Shown: positions 33,436-41,258 of the stretch, one piece after another
Layout: every line of letters starts with the position of its first letter
How positions within the stretch are numbered: position 1 is the first letter of the stretch
Origin: Aliarcobacter sp017996075
GTDB lineage: Bacteria > Campylobacterota > Campylobacteria > Campylobacterales > Arcobacteraceae
NCBI RefSeq assembly: GCF_051062515.1
Contig: NZ_JAMXEK010000008.1
Length of the DNA stretch: 64,000 nucleotides
Direction: 5' to 3' (one strand)
Notes under the pieces: generated by a model
Told to the model about the DNA's origin: nothing
Seen by the model: the letters and a program-made list of their open reading frames with translations, nothing else
Database searches by the model: none
Translations under genes and position numbers: made by a program

Positions 33436-33811
33436 AGTTACCACCTACTAAATCATTTGTAATAAGTTCAATATTGTTTTTATCATCTACTAACACAACA
33501 GTTGGTTTATAATTTTTCAACTCTTCTTCATTATATGTTGCATAAGCTATTACAATTATCTTATCTCCAACAGATACTTTTCTAGCAGCTGCACCATTTA
33601 GACACATATCTTTTTTACCAAACTCGCCTTTTATTACATAAGTTTGAAATCTCTCTCCATTGTTAATATTTACAACATCAACTTTTTGCCCAACTCTTAG
33701 ATTACTAGCTTTCATCAACTCTTCATCAATAGTAATTGAACCAACATAGTTTAAATTTGCATCGCTAACAGTTGCTCTATGAATTTTGCTGTATAACATT
33801 TCAAAAGTCAT
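33428..33811 (-). CDS. panD: Aspartate 1-decarboxylase precursor
   Basis: A 127-residue pyruvoyl enzyme that makes beta-alanine from L-aspartate for pantothenate and CoA. The self-cleavage site is Gly24-Ser25 (NLNYVGSITID), where Ser25 becomes the pyruvoyl group. Conserved Tyr/Thr/Asn residues follow in NGERFQTYVI and MCLNGAAARKVSVGDKIIVI. Full length for the family. It is the first gene of a panD-ybaB-ispA unit. Confidence 0.96.
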   Translation of the reverse strand: MTFEMLYSKIHRATVSDANLNYVGSITIDEELMKASNLRVGQKVDVVNINNGERFQTYVIKGEFGKKDMCLNGAAARKVSVGDKIIVIAYATYNEEELKNYKPTVVLVDDKNNIELITNDLVGGNYV

Positions 33812-33889
33812 TTAGAAAATCCTTTATTATTTTTTCAAAGCTATTATACTATACTAATTTATTATAAAACTAAATTAAAGGAAAGAACT

Positions 33890-34438
33890 ATGAAAAAGAT
33901 TATATTTCTCTTTTTATCTTTTGCACTTTTTTTATTTGCAAATGAAGATATAAAAAAAGATCCTATTGCTATTTTTGATACATCTAAAGGTATTGTAAAA
34001 ATAGAATTAAAACCAAAAATAGCTCCAAAAGCTGTTGAAAATTTTATTGGTTTAGCAAAAAAAGGCTACTATGATGGACAAATCTTTCACAGAGTTATAA
34101 AAGGATTTATGATTCAAGGTGGTGATCCTACTGGGACTGGTGCTGGTGGAGAGTCTATTTGGAACAAAAGTTTTGAAGATGAGTTTGCACCAAATGCAGT
34201 TTTTGATAAACCATTTATTTTAGCTATGGCAAATAGAGGTAAAAATACAAATGGAAGTCAATTTTTTATAACAACAGCTCCAACATACTGGTTAAATGGA
34301 ATGCATACAATTTTTGGATATGTAATTAGTGGAAAAGATGTTGTAAAAGAGATTGAAAATGTAAAAACAAATGGAAGAAGTGGTGGTGATAAACCTTTAG
34401 AAGATGTTAAAATAAATAAAATTACAATAGAAGAGTAA
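33890..34438 (+). CDS. Periplasmic cyclophilin-type peptidyl-prolyl isomerase
   Basis: A 182-residue cyclophilin with a signal peptide (KKIIFLFLSFALFLFANE). It has the standard catalytic fold and residues: ENFIGLAKKGYYDGQIFHRV, IQGGDPTGTGAGGESIWN and the ANRGKNTNGSQFFITTAPT block containing the active-site Gln/Phe. It assists proline isomerisation during folding in the periplasm. An AAAGGAAAG ribosome-binding site precedes the ATG. Single gene, converging on cheW with a shared hairpin between them. Confidence 0.93.
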   Translation: MKKIIFLFLSFALFLFANEDIKKDPIAIFDTSKGIVKIELKPKIAPKAVENFIGLAKKGYYDGQIFHRVIKGFMIQGGDPTGTGAGGESIWNKSFEDEFAPNAVFDKPFILAMANRGKNTNGSQFFITTAPTYWLNGMHTIFGYVISGKDVVKEIENVKTNGRSGGDKPLEDVKINKITIEE

Positions 34439-34449
34439 AAAATAAAAAT

Positions 34450-34473
34450 AGAGGATTATAAAATTAATCCTCT
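34450..34473. terminator. Bidirectional terminator between the cyclophilin gene and cheW
   Basis: Perfect 9-bp arms AGAGGATTA (34450-34458) and TAATCCTCT (34465-34473) around a six-base loop. It overlaps the cheW stop codon (34464-34466). Minus-strand transcripts run into TATTTTTATTTTTTAC. Confidence 0.75.
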
Positions 34474-34940
34474 AGCTCTTCTTTACAAACAACTTTTTCG
34501 ATATCCATAATAACTAGCATTTTATTATCTTCTACTCTTACATAACCTTTTAAATACCTAGCAGGAATTCCAGAACCCATCTCAGAAACTGAAGCTAACA
34601 TTGAAGTATCTATTTTTTGTGTATCATCAACTAAATCAACTACAATTCCAACCATTCTTTTATCTTCTGTAATTACTATAATAATAGAAGTATTAACATC
34701 ATAAAGAGCTGGACCTGTATTAAACTTAATTCTAATATCTAAAATAGGAACAACTTCTCCTCTTGAATTAATTAAACCTTTTACCCAATCAGAAGTATTT
34801 GGTAAAATAGTAATATTATCTGGATAAGTCAATATCTCTTTTATTTTTGGTAACTCAATAGCATATTTCATTTTCCCCAATTCGAATGTCATAAACTCAG
34901 TTATATTTGGAGTAGCGCTTTTTTCATGATTATGTTCCAT
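34464..34940 (-). CDS. cheW: Chemotaxis coupling protein CheW
   Basis: A 158-residue CheW-domain protein: FMTFELGKMKYAIELPKIKEIL, WVKGLINSRGEVVPILDIRI (the conserved NxRGxxxPxxDL block) and KRMVGIVVDLVDDTQKI. CheW links chemoreceptors to the CheA kinase at the inner membrane. The conserved arginine of the RG motif, needed for receptor contact, is present. It stands apart from other chemotaxis genes here; no cheA or cheV is in the window. Confidence 0.93.
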   Translation of the reverse strand: MEHNHEKSATPNITEFMTFELGKMKYAIELPKIKEILTYPDNITILPNTSDWVKGLINSRGEVVPILDIRIKFNTGPALYDVNTSIIIVITEDKRMVGIVVDLVDDTQKIDTSMLASVSEMGSGIPARYLKGYVRVEDNKMLVIMDIEKVVCKEELED

Positions 34941-34982
34941 TTTAATCCCCTTATTTCAATATTTTCGTAAGCAAAATTGCTG

Positions 34983-36176
34983 TTATTTTACCTTTTGTTT
35001 ACTTAAACTAATTATTTTACACTCAGCAATTATATCAATGGATTGTAGCTCTACAATATCATCTACTTTTACTAAATCCAAATTTATAAGCTTCTTATTT
35101 TTACTCAATTCAACTAAACCATCTTTTTGTCTATTTTCTGGATTATTTAAAAGATAATTTGATTTTAAACTCTCCAAAATATTAGAAGCAATTTGAAACT
35201 TTTGATTTAAAGTTTGAAAAAACTGCTCTTTTAAAAGTTTTATTTGTGACTCTACAAAAAATAGTTTAGAATTTATTGAATTTTGCTCAAAACTTGCTTT
35301 TAAGTTTTTAAGCTCTTGCTCTTTTTTTTCAAAAGTTGTTTTTAAAACTTTTTGAAAATTTTCAATTAAACTATCTATATATAAAAGATGTTCACTTTGA
35401 CTAGGAAGTGCAATCTCAATAGCATTTGATGGAGTTGCAGCTCTTATATCTGCTACAAAATCACTTATCAAATAATCTATTTCGTGTCCTACTGCAGAAA
35501 TTATTGGAGTAATTGAGTTAAAAATTGCATCTGCTACAAGTTCACTATTAAAAGACCATAAATCCTCAATACTTCCCCCACCTCTTCCTACTATTACAAT
35601 ATCACAATTTAAACTATCGGCAAATTTTATATTTTTTGCAATATCTTCAATACTTCCATTTCCTTGAACTAAAGTGGGAATAAGTATAAATTCAACTAAA
35701 TTCCATCTAGAACTTGCAACTTTTTTCATATCTTCTATAGCAGCACCTGTAGCACTTGTTACAATTGCAATTTTTTTTGGATATTTTGGAAGAGGCTTTT
35801 TTATACTTTGTTCAAAATAACCTTTTGCTTGAAGTTTTGTTTTAAGTTGCTCATATGCCAAAGCTAAACTTCCTATTCCATCTGGTTCAATTTTAGTACA
35901 AAGAAGTTGATAATTTCCTCTTGGAACAAAAACAGTTATATTTGCAGTTATTTGTACTTTTTGTCCATTTTCTAACTGAAATTTCAGATATTTTGTATTA
36001 CCTTTAAACATTACACAAGATATTGTTGAATTATCATCTTTGATCGAAAAATATATGTGCCCAGAGCTATGAGTCACTAGATTTGAAATCTCTCCAGAAA
36101 CAAAAACTTGCATAAAAGTTGTCTCTAAAAGAGATTTTATTTGTGTATTTAAAGTAGTTACACTAATTGGATTCAT
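34983..36176 (-). CDS. xseA: Exodeoxyribonuclease VII large subunit
   Basis: A 397-residue subunit of the single-strand-specific exonuclease VII. An N-terminal OB-fold (ISVTTLNTQIKSLLETTFMQ; VSGEISNLVTHSSGHIYFSI) is followed by the catalytic domain (IAIVTSATGAAIEDMKKVAS; VIVGRGGGSIEDLWSFNSEL; ISAVGHEIDYLISDFVADIR; RAATPSNAIEIA). A long coiled coil (about 275-345) and a short tail complete it. It degrades ssDNA to oligonucleotides. xseB is not adjacent. The gene abuts ubiE directly (start next to the ubiE stop). Confidence 0.95.
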   Translation of the reverse strand: MNPISVTTLNTQIKSLLETTFMQVFVSGEISNLVTHSSGHIYFSIKDDNSTISCVMFKGNTKYLKFQLENGQKVQITANITVFVPRGNYQLLCTKIEPDGIGSLALAYEQLKTKLQAKGYFEQSIKKPLPKYPKKIAIVTSATGAAIEDMKKVASSRWNLVEFILIPTLVQGNGSIEDIAKNIKFADSLNCDIVIVGRGGGSIEDLWSFNSELVADAIFNSITPIISAVGHEIDYLISDFVADIRAATPSNAIEIALPSQSEHLLYIDSLIENFQKVLKTTFEKKEQELKNLKASFEQNSINSKLFFVESQIKLLKEQFFQTLNQKFQIASNILESLKSNYLLNNPENRQKDGLVELSKNKKLINLDLVKVDDIVELQSIDIIAECKIISLSKQKVK

Positions 36177-36887
36177 CTATATTTTTTTTGCAATTATTAG
36201 TGTAGAAATTTTCATAGAAAAAGCTTTTGTATATATTGGTTCTAATCCAGCATTTTTAAGCTCTTTTTGTAAATTTGATGTTGTTAAAAACTCATCAATA
36301 GAGTCTGGTAAATATCTATAAGCCTCTTTATTTTTTGATATTATTCCACCAACAACTGGTAAAATTTTATCCATATAAAATGCTGTTAAATAATCAATTG
36401 GTGTCTCTTTTTGATTTTTTGTAAATTCACTAATTACAACTAAACCACCTTTTTTAAGAACTCTTGCAAACTCTACAAAAGCATCTTCTCTTTGAACTAC
36501 ATTTCTAATTCCATAAGAGATTGATACTATATCAGCACTCTCATTTTCAAGTGGCATAGATGTTGCAAAAGCTTCTATAAATTCAACTTCTGGAAGTTTT
36601 TTCTTTCCAACTTCCATCATACCAACACTTGGATCTATTCCAACAATATTTTTTAGAGTAATTCCTTTTTTATTTGCATTTTGTTTCCAAAAAATTATCA
36701 TATCACCAGTTCCACAAGCAACATCTACTATTTTTTCTATCTCTTTTTTACCATATAATTCAAAAGTTTTATTACAAGCTTTATCTCTCCAACTTTTATC
36801 TATTCCCATAGATAAAACTCTATTTGCTTTATCATAAGTTGGTGCAATATTATTAAACATTGATACTATTTTTTCTTGTTTTTCCAT
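36177..36887 (-). CDS. ubiE: Demethylmenaquinone methyltransferase UbiE/MenG
   Basis: A 236-residue class I SAM methyltransferase. Family signatures are VSMFNNIAPTYDKANRVLSM and GIDKSWRDKA at the N-terminus, the SAM motif VDVACGTGDMI near residue 53 and the UbiE block NVVQREDAFVEFARVLKKGG followed by LVVISEFTKN. In this menaquinone-using phylum it should catalyse the last methylation of demethylmenaquinone. It is co-directional with and adjacent to xseA, and 39 bp downstream of the small tail-anchored-protein gene. Confidence 0.94.
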   Translation of the reverse strand: MEKQEKIVSMFNNIAPTYDKANRVLSMGIDKSWRDKACNKTFELYGKKEIEKIVDVACGTGDMIIFWKQNANKKGITLKNIVGIDPSVGMMEVGKKKLPEVEFIEAFATSMPLENESADIVSISYGIRNVVQREDAFVEFARVLKKGGLVVISEFTKNQKETPIDYLTAFYMDKILPVVGGIISKNKEAYRYLPDSIDEFLTTSNLQKELKNAGLEPIYTKAFSMKISTLIIAKKI

Positions 36888-36926
36888 ATAAATTTTTCCT
36901 ATTTTATAAATGTTTTTTCTGATAAA

Positions 36927-37175
36927 TTATAAAAGATATTTTCCTATAAAAATACCAATAATTAAACCAATATTTAAAGCAACTGCCACTTTCATAATTG
37001 ATAATTTTTTATCAGAATAAGGAAGCCTATTTACAATATCTTCTTGAAGTTTTAAACTCTCTTGAAAACTGCAAGATGCTTTTTCTAAATTATCAATTGA
37101 TTTTCTAATTGCAATTTCACTAAACTCCATTCTTTCAACAAGTTCTTTTGCTTGCTTAAAGCTCATTTCACTCAT
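36927..37175 (-). CDS. Small tail-anchored coiled-coil protein
   Basis: An 82-residue protein: an amphipathic, charged helical region (about 3-60, QAKELVERMEFSEIAIRKSI) followed by a C-terminal membrane helix (about 61-82, VAVALNIGLIIGIFIGKYLL) with almost no residues beyond it. I do not recognise the family. Its ATG overlaps the stop of the ParA-like gene by 4 bp, so the two are translationally coupled. The natural reading is a membrane-bound partner for that ATPase, but this is inference. Confidence 0.8.
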   Translation of the reverse strand: MSEMSFKQAKELVERMEFSEIAIRKSIDNLEKASCSFQESLKLQEDIVNRLPYSDKKLSIMKVAVALNIGLIIGIFIGKYLL

Positions 37176-37963
37176 TTTTTAATCTCTATCCATTTATCTA
37201 AATCACAAAATATTTTATTCAAAGTATTTAAAACATAATCTTTTGCTTCAGTTTGTATTCTTCTAAAAAATAGATATTTTCTAGCAGCTTCAACATCTCC
37301 TAGCTCTTTTGCTTCAATAGCTTTTTTAGCAAAGTCTGTGTTATTGTAAGCCATTTCCCAAACTGTACTTCCTAAATATCTGCTCATTGTAATAATCTTA
37401 TCATTTTTAACAGGAAAATATTTTGGATTTTTTACAAAATCACAAATAACAGAGTTTGAGTCAAGATATTTATGTCCAAAAAAGTTTATAAACTGCTCAC
37501 TATAATAATCCTCTTCCATAGATATAGCACGTGTGAGTGCAAAAATAATATTATCTTCTGGATTTTTCTCTATTTTTCTAATTTTTTTCATAGTTGCAAT
37601 TGCATTTTTCCCATCAAGTTCACCATCTCCCAAAGGAATAATCCACTTAACATTTCCAAAACTTCCAACTTTTTTTATCTCATCAAGTACTAAACTTGAA
37701 GTTTTATTTCCACCAACATCGACAATAACTTCATGTTTATCATCCATCAATATAAGTTCATCTAAGTCTGTAATTCTATTTGTTCCTAGCATTCTTTTGT
37801 TTACTATTTCAGTTCTTGTAAAAGATTGTGAATCATTATTTTCATCATCAATTTCTATATAAGTGATTTTTTTACCATGTTTTTTATACAAATATGGAGC
37901 AATAACCTGCATAGCAACAGTAGATTTACCTACTCCACCTTTTGTTTGAGGAATTATTATCAT
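37172..37963 (-). CDS. Orphan ParA/MinD-like P-loop ATPase
   Basis: A 263-residue ATPase whose N-terminus is a deviant Walker A (IPQTKGGVGKSTVAMQVIAP, residues 4-23: KGGxGKST). The strand YIEIDDENND follows where ParA has the Walker A' aspartate, and EVIVDVGGNKTSS is the Walker B region. A long C-terminal half (about 120-263) lacks the usual Soj/ParA nucleoid-binding signature and contains acidic, aromatic-rich segments. There is no ParB or parS-like palindrome nearby, so chromosome partition is unlikely. It is coupled to the tail-anchored protein gene, suggesting a positioning or membrane-cargo function. Confidence 0.85.
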   Translation of the reverse strand: MIIIPQTKGGVGKSTVAMQVIAPYLYKKHGKKITYIEIDDENNDSQSFTRTEIVNKRMLGTNRITDLDELILMDDKHEVIVDVGGNKTSSLVLDEIKKVGSFGNVKWIIPLGDGELDGKNAIATMKKIRKIEKNPEDNIIFALTRAISMEEDYYSEQFINFFGHKYLDSNSVICDFVKNPKYFPVKNDKIITMSRYLGSTVWEMAYNNTDFAKKAIEAKELGDVEAARKYLFFRRIQTEAKDYVLNTLNKIFCDLDKWIEIKK

Positions 37964-38013
37964 TTTATAAGCCTTTTTTAAACAAATATTCTTTGATTTT
38001 ATCTAAACTATCA

Positions 38014-38838
38014 TTAAATAATTATTGCATCACTAATATGCAATTTACTGCTATTGCAATATTTTTTTATCTTATAAGAGTTGATAGATTTTCCATCTTC
38101 TATATCTACAACCATCATTTGAAGTATTGATTTACAAGAGTTTGGAACTTCAAAGTGACTACCTATTCCTGTTGTTGCTCTTTTAATTGGTGCTTTTTCA
38201 TCCATTCCTATAACATTGTCATAACAACCAGTTAATCCAATATCTGTCAAATATGCAGTATTTTCAAAAATTTGTAAATCATCTGTTCCTACATGAGTAT
38301 GTGTTCCACAAATTGCACTAACCCTGTTTTTAAACATCATAAGCATAACTCTTTTTTCACTAGTTGCTTCACCATGAAAATCTACAAAAATATTTTTAAT
38401 ATTTTGTTCCTCTAAATTTTTTATTAATTTTGTAGCCCAGTTAAATGGGTTCTCAACTAAAGGCATTGCAAATTGTCCCATAAGATTTATAACTGCTAAT
38501 TTTTCAACTCTTTCTTCAACTTTTATATCACATATTTTCAAACCACTTCCAACTACACCTTCTGGATAATTATCTGGTCGTAAAACATTTCCACTTTCAT
38601 GTAAATATTGAACATCTTTTTTCTTATCAAAACTATGATTACCACCTGTAATTAAATCAATTCCACTAGAAAATAGCTCTTTTGAACTATCAATTGTAAG
38701 CCCAAAACCATGACTTGCATTTTCACCATTTGCTATTATAAAATCTATTTTATGCTCTTCTTTAATATTTTTTAAACTATCTTTTATAATCTTTCTTCCT
38801 GGACGACCTACTATATCACCTATAAATCCTATTCTCAA
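38014..38838 (-). CDS. YmdB-type metallophosphoesterase (TIGR00282)
   Basis: A 274-residue dinuclear-metal phosphoesterase: RIGFIGDIVGRPGR (first metal Asp), IANGENASHGFGLT (Asn and Glu), ITGGNHSFDKK (GNH), FVDFHGEATSEKRVM and ICGTHTHVGTDD (GTHTH). This set is the YmdB signature; the B. subtilis enzyme hydrolyses 2',3'-cyclic nucleotides and affects biofilm/motility decisions. It appears to start at TTG 38838, overlapping the kinase stop (TTGA). It is the last gene of the chemoreceptor-regulator-kinase operon, which ties it to signalling. Confidence 0.9.
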   Translation of the reverse strand: MRIGFIGDIVGRPGRKIIKDSLKNIKEEHKIDFIIANGENASHGFGLTIDSSKELFSSGIDLITGGNHSFDKKKDVQYLHESGNVLRPDNYPEGVVGSGLKICDIKVEERVEKLAVINLMGQFAMPLVENPFNWATKLIKNLEEQNIKNIFVDFHGEATSEKRVMLMMFKNRVSAICGTHTHVGTDDLQIFENTAYLTDIGLTGCYDNVIGMDEKAPIKRATTGIGSHFEVPNSCKSILQMMVVDIEDGKSINSYKIKKYCNSSKLHISDAIII

Positions 38839-41258
38839 ACCTTATCCTCTTTTATTTTTTTAAGCCTTACTTCAAAAAGTGCTCCATTATCTTCATTGTA
38901 AGCTTTTATACTACCATTATGCTCTTCTACTATTTTTTTGGCAATAGATAATCCTATTCCCATTCCACCTTGATTTTTAGAACTTGTAAATGGTTCAAAT
39001 AATTTTTTTAGTATCTCTTTGCTTAAGCCACCAGCATTATCTTTAAATCTTACAAGAATATTGTTTTTCTCTTCTAAAATATCAATTTTTAGCTCTCTAT
39101 TTTCATAATCTTCAATTTTTACTAATTCATCAAGAGCATTATTTATAATAATAATCCAAATCTGCTCTATTCTTTGTTTTTGAATATTACTTTTAAAAAT
39201 AAATCTATTGTTATCAATGTTATTTATATAAAAAATTTCACCATTTAAATATATTTTACTAATATGTTTTGCTCTATTATGTGCCATAGTCAAAGCTGTA
39301 AGTATAGTGGCATATACATTAAAATCTCTTTTTTCTCCCTCATTTGAATGAGAAATTTCTCTCATACTTTCAACTATATTTGCAATTCTATTTAACCCCT
39401 CTTTTATTTTTTTACTATCTTGCAACATTCTATTTTTTATATCTGAATCATCAAGAGATTCAATATCATAATGCATAAGCTCTAAATTTCCTTTTACATA
39501 TGTCAAAGGTGTATTTATTTCATGTGTAATTCCAGCAGATAAAACACCAATATAGCTCAATTTTGCACTTTTTAACTGCTCTTGATAATGGATTTTATCT
39601 TTTGCTTTACTCTTTTCTAGCTCTTTTTTTATTCTTTTTTCAAGATTTAAATTTAACTCTTGAAGCTCTCTTTTATCTTCTAAAGAGTTTATTATAAAAA
39701 TAATTCTAGCTTTTTTTGGAAGTAAAATTAAAGATAACTCAAGATGTATAGGAGTGTTATCTTTTTTTATAAATATTATTTCAATTTTTAATATTTTTGT
39801 AAAATCAGCAATATCTCTTAACATATTTTCTAATAGTTTTTTTGAACTACTACTTATTATATCAATTGGTGATAATTTAAGTATTTCATCTTTTGAATAT
39901 CCAAGAAGTTCTGATATTTTACTATTAATTTTGACAAATTTATTTTCTAAATTTAATAATGCAATACCACTTTGAACATTTTCAAAAATGGCATCATACT
40001 CTTCAATTTTAAGATTTAAATCTTTATATAGCTTGTAAATTCTTTTTTTATCGGTTACATCTTGACATATTATATTATAAGCAATTGTTTGATTATTTTC
40101 AATCTGCTCTTCAACAAAAATATCTACCCAAAAACTCTCTAGATTTTTTCTTTTTCCTTGAACATTTTTTAGTTCAAAAGTTGATTTATTTAACTCTTTT
40201 TTTACAGCTTTTTTGAAAACTTGTTTCATATCTTTAAATACAAAAAGTTTATAACTATGTCCCAAAAGCTCGCTTCTTGAATATCCTAAAAAATCACTAA
40301 AAGCAATACTTACTTCATTTATTATCCCATCTTTATCAATTTGAATAAACATAATATGCTCATTCATAATTTTTTGATTTTCATTTAATACAAGAGAATT
40401 TTCTACTATATCAAAATTTAATTTTTTGTTTTCATCTGCTATTTTTTTATTCTCTTTATTTATAATATATGCAAAAACCGATGCCAAAACTAAAGCTAAA
40501 ACAAAAACTACAAAAACAATAGCTATATAATAATCCTTTATAAAATTACTTTTTTCGTCAATAATTTTATCCATCAAAAAAGTATAAAACTTATCATTTT
40601 TTATATAAACTTTTTTATAAATATATTCATCGAGCGAAATTTGAGACATCTCTTCATTCAAGAAATTGCCATTTATATCTTTAATTAATATTTTTTTATT
40701 ATATGAGTTTGAAATTTCATCTAAAATAGCTTTTAAATCAACCTTTAAGATATAAAACTTATTTTCACCTCTAATTGCAAAATTTAAAAAATTATTCTCT
40801 TCATCTTCACAATAACTAAAAATGTCAAACTTATTTAAAGATTGCAACTCTTTAAAATATGGCTCCATAAATATAGATTTTAATCTTTGAGAAAAGTAGT
40901 TATCCTCTTTATTTCTATTAACTAACTTTAAAATCTCTTTTGAATCAAAATCAACAACTCTAAAAGTTAAAATATTTAAATCTTTAAATAAACTATCATT
41001 TACAAAACTCTTTATCTCATTTTGATTATTCATTTTTGATAAAATTGGCTCTATTAATAGAAGTTTATCACTGTAATTTTTTATGTAATCTTCAAATTTT
41101 AGAGCTTGTGTATCTAAAATATACTCAATTTTTTTTACCTCAATTTTATTACTATACATTGAGTAAAAACTATTAAAAGCAATATTTATAAGAAATAGAA
41201 GTATTAAAATAAAAAGAGTAAATGCACCAAAAAGTTTTATATAAAATGAACTCTTCAA
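38835..41258 (-). CDS. Membrane sensor histidine kinase with two PAS domains
   Basis: An 807-residue hybrid-free kinase: membrane helix about 8-28, a periplasmic sensor (about 30-240) and a second helix about 243-266 (IAIVFVVFVLALVLASVFAY). Two PAS domains follow (about 300-400 and 415-530, FSDFLGYSRSELLGHSYKLF and NSKISELLGYSKDEILK), then the phospho-acceptor region SAGITHEINTPLTYVKGNLE (near 576). A complete ATPase domain has N-box IWIIIINNALDELVK, G1 FKDNAGGLSKEI, and G2 GGMGIGLSIAKKIVEEHNG. Both the catalytic and acceptor parts look active. It starts at TTG inside the end of the upstream degenerate kinase (4-bp overlap) and overlaps ymdB downstream. Confidence 0.9.
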   Translation of the reverse strand: MKSSFYIKLFGAFTLFILILLFLINIAFNSFYSMYSNKIEVKKIEYILDTQALKFEDYIKNYSDKLLLIEPILSKMNNQNEIKSFVNDSLFKDLNILTFRVVDFDSKEILKLVNRNKEDNYFSQRLKSIFMEPYFKELQSLNKFDIFSYCEDEENNFLNFAIRGENKFYILKVDLKAILDEISNSYNKKILIKDINGNFLNEEMSQISLDEYIYKKVYIKNDKFYTFLMDKIIDEKSNFIKDYYIAIVFVVFVLALVLASVFAYIINKENKKIADENKKLNFDIVENSLVLNENQKIMNEHIMFIQIDKDGIINEVSIAFSDFLGYSRSELLGHSYKLFVFKDMKQVFKKAVKKELNKSTFELKNVQGKRKNLESFWVDIFVEEQIENNQTIAYNIICQDVTDKKRIYKLYKDLNLKIEEYDAIFENVQSGIALLNLENKFVKINSKISELLGYSKDEILKLSPIDIISSSSKKLLENMLRDIADFTKILKIEIIFIKKDNTPIHLELSLILLPKKARIIFIINSLEDKRELQELNLNLEKRIKKELEKSKAKDKIHYQEQLKSAKLSYIGVLSAGITHEINTPLTYVKGNLELMHYDIESLDDSDIKNRMLQDSKKIKEGLNRIANIVESMREISHSNEGEKRDFNVYATILTALTMAHNRAKHISKIYLNGEIFYINNIDNNRFIFKSNIQKQRIEQIWIIIINNALDELVKIEDYENRELKIDILEEKNNILVRFKDNAGGLSKEILKKLFEPFTSSKNQGGMGIGLSIAKKIVEEHNGSIKAYNEDNGALFEVRLKKIKEDKV

